NCBI RefSeq assembly: GCF_002973525.1
Contig: NZ_PVEN01000010.1
Location: 212,180-276,179, forward strand
DNA: 64,000 nt
Direction of reading: 5' to 3'
Source: Paraburkholderia sp. BL21I4N1
GTDB lineage: Bacteria; Pseudomonadota; Gammaproteobacteria; Burkholderiales; Burkholderiaceae
Numbering within the stretch: the first letter of the stretch is position 1; every line of letters begins with the position of its first letter. The translations under genes were made by a program, and so were the position numbers. Positions 60,011 to 64,000 of this stretch are shown here, in pieces. The notes below the pieces were generated by a model. It saw nothing but the letters and a program-made list of their open reading frames with translations. It searched no databases and had not been told where the DNA came from.

Positions 60011-61332
60011 TGAAGTACCCGTCGCTGATGCGTTCGGATGCATCACGTCCAGTGGTGGGTTCGCACTTTTGAAAAGCGGAACGTGTTTTCGGGCATTCGA
60101 TGTTGCTCGCGCGTTCACGATATCGTGTTGCCCATTGCCTTCTCGCCCCCTCAACCCGCGAGTGTGCGCATACGCGTCAGGTTGTAGCCGACCTGAGTCA
60201 GCACGAAGAGCTGGTCTACGCGTTCCAGTCCCCGATACATCGCCTGTCGAATTCGCCCGACTGTCTTGCCCCATCCGAACACCTGCTCAATACACTTACG
60301 TTTTTGCTGGCTGACCGCGTAACCCGGCCAACGCGTCGTTCGCTCGTCAATTGCTGAACCTCCTGGGCGCCCATCGTTTTGCGCCACATGTGGCGTGACA
60401 CGATTCGCTCGACAACTGCCGACGAAGCCGGCGGTGTCGTAGTTCTTGTCTGCGCCGACCGTGATGGTGCGCGGTGCAACACTCGCGGCATCGGCAAGCA
60501 TCTGTTCGGCCGCGTCGCGCTCGGCGGTGCCCGTCGCCAGCGTCACCTGCGCGTTGACCACCAGGCCGTGCCGGTTATCGGTCAGCACGTGACCCATATA
60601 ACAAAGCATCGCTCCGGTTCCTTTGCTCTTGCGAAACAGGCGCGCCTGCTCGTCCGTCGTCGATAGGTGCGTCTCGTTGCTGCGTTTCTGTCCGTGCCAG
60701 TTGTCATTCGGCGTGGGCGGTTCGTCAGGGGGCGTGTCAACATCGTCTGGATTTGCCTTGGGCACAAAGCTCTTGTGCCCGGCCCATGCCTGAATCAACG
60801 TGCCGTCGACGCTGAAGTGTTCCCCAGATAGATACCCGCGCTCGCGCGCGGTCTCGACTGTCTCGTTGAAGAGCAACACCAGCACGTCGTGTTCGAGCAA
60901 CCGGTCGCGGTTCTTGCTGAACGTCGAGTGGTCCCACACGGTCCCGTCCATCGGCAGGCCGACGAACCACCGGAACAGCATGTTGTAGGAAATCTGTTCC
61001 ACCAGCATGCGCTCGCTACGAATTGAGTACAGCACTTGCAGCAACAAAGCTCGCACCAGCTTCTCCGGCGCGATGCTCGGGCGGCCTCCTTTCGCGTCAA
61101 CCTCATACATTCGCGCGAACACATTGTCCATGCGTTTTAGCGCGTCATTGAGCCATGTGCGAATCGGACGCAACGGATGCTCCTTCGGCACAAAATCGTC
61201 CAGCTTCAACACCGTGAACATTGACTCGGTAAAACCATCTGGCCCACGCATCCGTTCCATCTCGCTCTCATTGATGACATCAGTTCAACGTTTACACCTT
61301 CGTCCCGGATGACCAATACACGAGGTATTTCA
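60011..61332 (-). mobile_element. IS5-like insertion sequence
   Basis: The transposase gene is bracketed by imperfect inverted ends, TGAAGTACCCGTCG at 60011 and TGAAATACCTCGTG read inward from 61332. The right end coincides with the break in the IS3 OrfB gene at about 61334. The left flank does not match the right, so the element or its neighbour has been rearranged. Boundaries are approximate. Confidence 0.5.
60151..61260 (-). CDS. IS5-family transposase (DUF772 plus DDE domain)
   Basis: 369 residues. The N-terminal DUF772 part has DDFVPKEHPLRPIRTWLND and LLLQVLYSIRSERMLVEQI. The DDE core has VWDHSTFSKNRDRLLEHD, FSVDGTLIQAWAGHKSF, TVGADKNYDTAGFVGSCR and KCIEQVFGWGKTVGRIRQ, covering the acidic catalytic residues. 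The reading frame is intact and full length, so it could be active. Confidence 0.87.
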   Translation of the reverse strand: MERMRGPDGFTESMFTVLKLDDFVPKEHPLRPIRTWLNDALKRMDNVFARMYEVDAKGGRPSIAPEKLVRALLLQVLYSIRSERMLVEQISYNMLFRWFVGLPMDGTVWDHSTFSKNRDRLLEHDVLVLLFNETVETARERGYLSGEHFSVDGTLIQAWAGHKSFVPKANPDDVDTPPDEPPTPNDNWHGQKRSNETHLSTTDEQARLFRKSKGTGAMLCYMGHVLTDNRHGLVVNAQVTLATGTAERDAAEQMLADAASVAPRTITVGADKNYDTAGFVGSCRANRVTPHVAQNDGRPGGSAIDERTTRWPGYAVSQQKRKCIEQVFGWGKTVGRIRQAMYRGLERVDQLFVLTQVGYNLTRMRTLAG

Positions 61333-61426
61333 CCAGCCTGTTAGACCAGGCATAGAAGCCGCTGCGCGAAACCTTAAAGGCACGGCACAGGACAGCAATC
61401 GGATAATCGAGTCGCATCGTATTCAT
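61292..61426 (-). pseudogene. IS3-family OrfB, N-terminal fragment
   Basis: From ATG 61426 the sequence MNTMRLDYPIAVLCRAFKVS followed by RSGFYAWSNRL matches the N-terminus of IS3-type OrfB. After SNRL (61334) the frame enters foreign sequence. Joining it to the fragment that starts LSPRAQ at 56843 restores the expected protein order without a gap. Confidence 0.8.
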
Positions 61427-61746
61427 GACCGCGTATTTGGCAGCGACTCCTGCGCAAAATACGCTGCCGCTTTTTTTACGATATCTCGCTCCATCTTGGT
61501 CTCCGCCAGTTCCCTACGTAGTCTGGCTACCTCGGCTTCTAATTCGGCAACCGTACGACTGCCTGGCGCCGTCACGGCGCCATTGCCAAGCTTGGCTGCT
61601 TTGACCCACGTGGCCAAAGTCCCCATCGGAATGGCAATTCGCTTCGCCGCTTCATCCAGCGTCAGGCCCTGTGCAAGCACAAGCTTTACAGCTTCTTCAC
61701 GAAGCTCTGGTGTGTATGTTCTTGGTTTCGTCATCTGTGCTCCCAT
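61423..61746 (-). CDS. IS3-family OrfA (helix-turn-helix) protein
   Basis: 107 residues (start ATG 61746; ATG 61734 also possible). MTKPRTYTPELREEAVKLVL followed by GLTLDEAAKRIAIPMGTLAT is the helix-turn-helix, and the ELEAEVARLRRELAETKMER segment is the leucine-zipper part. A run of seven A near the end on this strand (61477-61471) is the usual -1 frameshift site that fuses OrfA to OrfB. OrfB is broken, so the element cannot move by itself. Confidence 0.85.
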   Translation of the reverse strand: MGAQMTKPRTYTPELREEAVKLVLAQGLTLDEAAKRIAIPMGTLATWVKAAKLGNGAVTAPGSRTVAELEAEVARLRRELAETKMERDIVKKAAAYFAQESLPNTRS

Positions 61747-61778
61747 TGATAAAGTTTATCAAAAAGGAGTGTCTTAAA

Positions 61779-62125
61779 AAATCAGGCTACCTCATTGAGG
61801 ACCGGTTGGCCGAATACGACCGCGCGATCAGGGAGATCGCGCGTGAGGGCGAACGCAGCAAGCGACTCATGCTACTGCGCGGCATCGGTCCGACCACCGC
61901 AAGCGCATTGCTTGCGAGCATCGGTGCCGGACATGATTTCAGGAACGGTCGCCAGGTGGCTGCATGGCTTGGCCTGACGCCCGGCCAGCACGCAGCGGCG
62001 GCAAGGCGCGGCTGGGCAGCATCACGAAGGCAGGCGACGCCTACCTGCGCAGCCTGCTGGTGCTCGGGGCGCGCGCCGTGATCGCCAGTCTCGGCGAGAA
62101 GCAGGACCGGTTCAGCCGCTGGGTA
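61779..62125 (+). pseudogene. IS110-type transposase remnant, left part
   Basis: The C-terminal half of an IS110-family transposase. Frame one has AEYDRAIREIAREGERSKRL and LLRGIGPTTASALLASIGAG, then LGLTPGQH. A one-base deletion near 61990 shifts to the next frame, which continues GGKARLGSITKAGDAYLRSL and KQDRFSRWV. At 62125 it is cut by the nested IS5-type element; the rest resumes at 63611. The N-terminal half is absent. Confidence 0.8.
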
Positions 62126-63610
62126 GTCGACCCTGAACAATTCGCTTTACCAGCCGCTCAGCTCATGCTGTTGAGAGAGTGGCAACGGTACGGTTGAGCA
62201 AAGAAGCGATAAGAACGAGGGCATAAAAAAGCCGCAGCTTTCTGAGGATCATCCGCAGGTTGTGACCTGCGCCGCACAGCACCGCGTGCACCGCATCGCC
62301 CAGTGCGCCTGTGAGCCAGTTCCGATCCAGTCTTCCGTCTGTCTTCATGTGGCCGATGGCTGGTTCGATTGCGCTGCGCCGCCTGATCATCGCCCGTAGT
62401 GTGCGTGTGATGCCACGCCGCAAACCCGGGTGGTAGATCTTCACGCCGTCGACAGCGACGCCTTTGTAACCGCGATCCACGATTGCCACGTCGGGCTTCG
62501 CATCACTCAGGATCCCGGCCTGTTCCAGCGCTTCAGCCAGCGTATGCCCATCGTACGGATTGCCCGGCATCGAGCGCATGCCGACCACCAGCCCTTCCTT
62601 GTGGGTCGTCGGGATCGACACTTTCACGCCGAACTCGTAAGGGGTGCGTGCCTTGCCCTTGGCCAGACACTCGACTTCCGGCGCATGCAGCGCATAGAGC
62701 TTGTTTTTGTCCTTCGGCTTTTGCGACAGGATGCGCTTCGTGCGAGCAATTAATTCCAGCAGCGCCGCTCGGCCGCTGTCGCCCACCTGAGCGGCTTGCC
62801 GTTCCACATCGCGCATCACCCGGCCGACCCGGGAGCGCAGCGTGCGCAACGACTTTCTCATCCTCTTGAACTGTTTCGCGTGCGCGTAGCGGCCGATCTG
62901 CAATGCAAGCCGTGGAGCTTCGCGGTTGTAGTTCTGCCTGAGCTTCAGTCCGTGCCGCGCAGCTGCCTTGACCAGATGTTCACGGCACCGCTCAAGCAAT
63001 CGTGAATCGGTCGGATGGGCAATCGCTTTCTGCATGACCGTGGTGTCAACGATCACGCGCTTCACGCTCGACGCCTTGATCACACCGGCGCGTTTGGCTG
63101 CCTCAATCGTTTCGGCCAGCAGTTCCTCAACGCCGGCTTCGCCCAGTCACTTCCTCCAGCGCGTCAGGCTCGACGGATCGATTGGGGGCTCAGTCTGCAA
63201 ATAGGTTTCGCCGGTGAACACCTGCCAGTACGGGTTCTCCACCCATTGCCAGACCACCTCTTCGTCGGACAGGTCGAACGCGTGCTGCAGATACAGCAGC
63301 CCGGCAATCAGGCGCGGCGACGTTGCCGGTCGCCCCTTGCGCGACACGAAGCTCTCGCTCATCGATGCGTCCAGCCGCTCCCAGTTGATCAGCTCGGCCA
63401 GTCGCACCAGCGGATGCTTCAGGTTGATCTGTTCGCGCAGCGGTTGCCGGAAGAAATCTTGTTCCGTCACAGGCGTCTTCGGACCCATCTGCACCTCGTC
63501 AGGATTTGCAGGATTCACGCATCAATATGCCAGGTCTCTGCAATTCCCACAACACCATTTCGGCACCAAAGCCATGCCATATAAGGCTCACCGGATTGTT
63601 CAGGCTCGAC
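62126..63610 (-). mobile_element. IS5-type element nested in an IS110-type gene
   Basis: 1485 bases bounded by inverted repeats GTCGACCCTGAACAATTCG (62126-62144) and, read inward from 63610, GTCGAGCCTGAACAATCCG, 17 of 19 identical. The 6-base sequence TGGGTA is present on both sides (62120-62125 and 63611-63616) as target duplication. Removing the element and one copy of TGGGTA restores the IS110 reading frame (SRWVRSLVERRGYW). Confidence 0.88.
62163..63518 (-). pseudogene. IS5-family transposase with in-frame nonsense codon
   Basis: 451 codons in one frame. The first part, from ATG 63518, covers the DUF772 domain (FFRQPLREQINLKHPLVRLA; SRKGRPATSPRLIAGLLYLQ) and ends at TGA 63149-63147 after SSLTRWRK. 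The same frame goes on with LGEAGVEELLAETIEAAKRA and the DDE core (VDTTVMQKA; AIVDRGYKGVAVDG; SAIEPAIGHMKTDGRLDRNW). Relatives have an arginine at the stop position, so a CGA to TGA change is the simplest explanation. Confidence 0.87.
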
Positions 63611-63742
63611 TGGGTACGCAGCCTGGTGGAACGCCGCGGCTACTGGCGTGCGGCAGTCGCGATTGCGGCCAAGAATGCGAGAATGGCTTGGGCAATGCTA
63701 AATTACGGCGAGGATTTCAAGCACGAACCGGCCGCAGCGTGA
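63611..63742 (+). pseudogene. IS110-type transposase remnant, right part
   Basis: WVRSLVERRGYWRAAVAIAA followed by KNARMAWAMLNYGEDFKHEP is the C-terminus of the IS110-type transposase whose left part ends at 62125. The stop is at 63740-63742. It follows directly after the target-duplication copy of the nested element. Confidence 0.85.
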
Positions 63743-64000
63743 AGTCGTCGCGCCTGACCAAACACCGACGACCAACGATAGTCATCATGAGCGGATAAAC
63801 GATCACTTTGCACTGCCAGCGGTGATGTGAAGCGGGTTGGACCCCGCGCAAGGCATACCTGTCAGAGAAACGGGGATTTCTATCCCGCCCAACGAATGAG
63901 GTCCTTGCGCGCGTCTTTCATCAGGGTCCGGGCCAGCGGCCCAACATGACCGGTTGTAGAGCCGCAGTCCTTCACCTTCTCACATGCACTAGCGCGGCAT
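63743..64000 (+). other. Non-coding 3' region of the second IS110-type element
   Basis: 258 bases to the window edge with no coding signs. It contains stems such as GCGGG-TTGGA-CCCGC near 63834-63848 and GGGCCAGCGGCCC near 63930. In IS1111-type elements this part encodes the bridge RNA, so a degenerate or intact copy may be here. The element's right end lies outside the window or is not recognisable. Confidence 0.35.

Noticed and set aside
61746..61762. 17-base palindrome TTGATAAAGTTTATCAA at the IS3 orfA start
   Set aside because: Probably part of the IS promoter or end region; short and A/T-rich, with no second copy to support an operator.
1..64000. CRISPR array, rRNA operon, complete tRNA gene or replication origin
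   Set aside because: No regularly spaced repeats, no rRNA-like sequence, no full tRNA and no DnaA-box cluster were seen on reading both strands.

Overview
The window reads as a chromosomal segment of a Burkholderia/Paraburkholderia-type betaproteobacterium. The evidence is high GC with strong G/C third positions, a Burkholderia-style general porin, AAHS and NCS1 transporters, and dense aromatic and fatty-acid catabolic genes. Species was not determined.

Layout. 1-5.2 kb: end of an ECF sigma factor gene and its membrane anti-sigma factor, a small secreted protein, a vanillyl-alcohol-oxidase/4-cresol-dehydrogenase-type flavoprotein, a Tat-signal protein and a DUF1571-like protein. 5.2-14.8 kb: a fatty-acid degradation block on the minus strand (acyl-CoA ligase, thiolase, MaoC hydratase, two-domain FabG, FadE) headed by a TetR regulator with an operator-like palindrome. 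15-18.7 kb: MFS transporter, MAPEG protein, ClC channel. 18.9-28.9 kb: two short-chain dehydrogenases with a divergent TetR, then an RND efflux system whose TetR has two matching 24-bp operator candidates. 28.9-38.4 kb: a phenylpropenoid locus, namely a tannase/feruloyl-esterase-like lipoprotein, porin, aromatic-acid transporter, MarR repressor and ech-vdh-fcs (feruloyl-CoA to vanillin to vanillate). The same palindrome sits between -35 and -10 of both divergent promoters.

38.4-55.0 kb is the most novel part. It holds two GntR/FCD regulators, two alpha/beta hydrolase plus flavin reductase pairs, a polyamine-type ABC importer, two aldehyde dehydrogenases (one of succinate-semialdehyde type), a luciferase-like monooxygenase, an NCS1 permease, an AA_synth (DUF1185) protein and a DUF1330 protein. 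Four near-identical TGGNATNCCA palindromes lie upstream of three of its transcription units. The parts resemble the logic of Rut and pyridine ring-opening pathways but match neither gene set. I infer an uncharacterised route for an N-containing or cyclic compound that ends in a semialdehyde and an acid. The substrate cannot be read from sequence.

55-64 kb is a decayed mobile-element zone. It has a P4-type integrase lacking its catalytic half, a 20-bp tRNA 3' end (probably tRNA-Leu) acting as an att scar, one IS3 copy split into halves about 4.5 kb apart, an IS701-type element, an IS110-type element, and an IS5-type element nested in a second IS110-type transposase gene with a clear 6-bp target duplication. 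The IS5-type transposase itself carries a nonsense mutation. Coordinates of IS ends, operators and promoters were read by eye.
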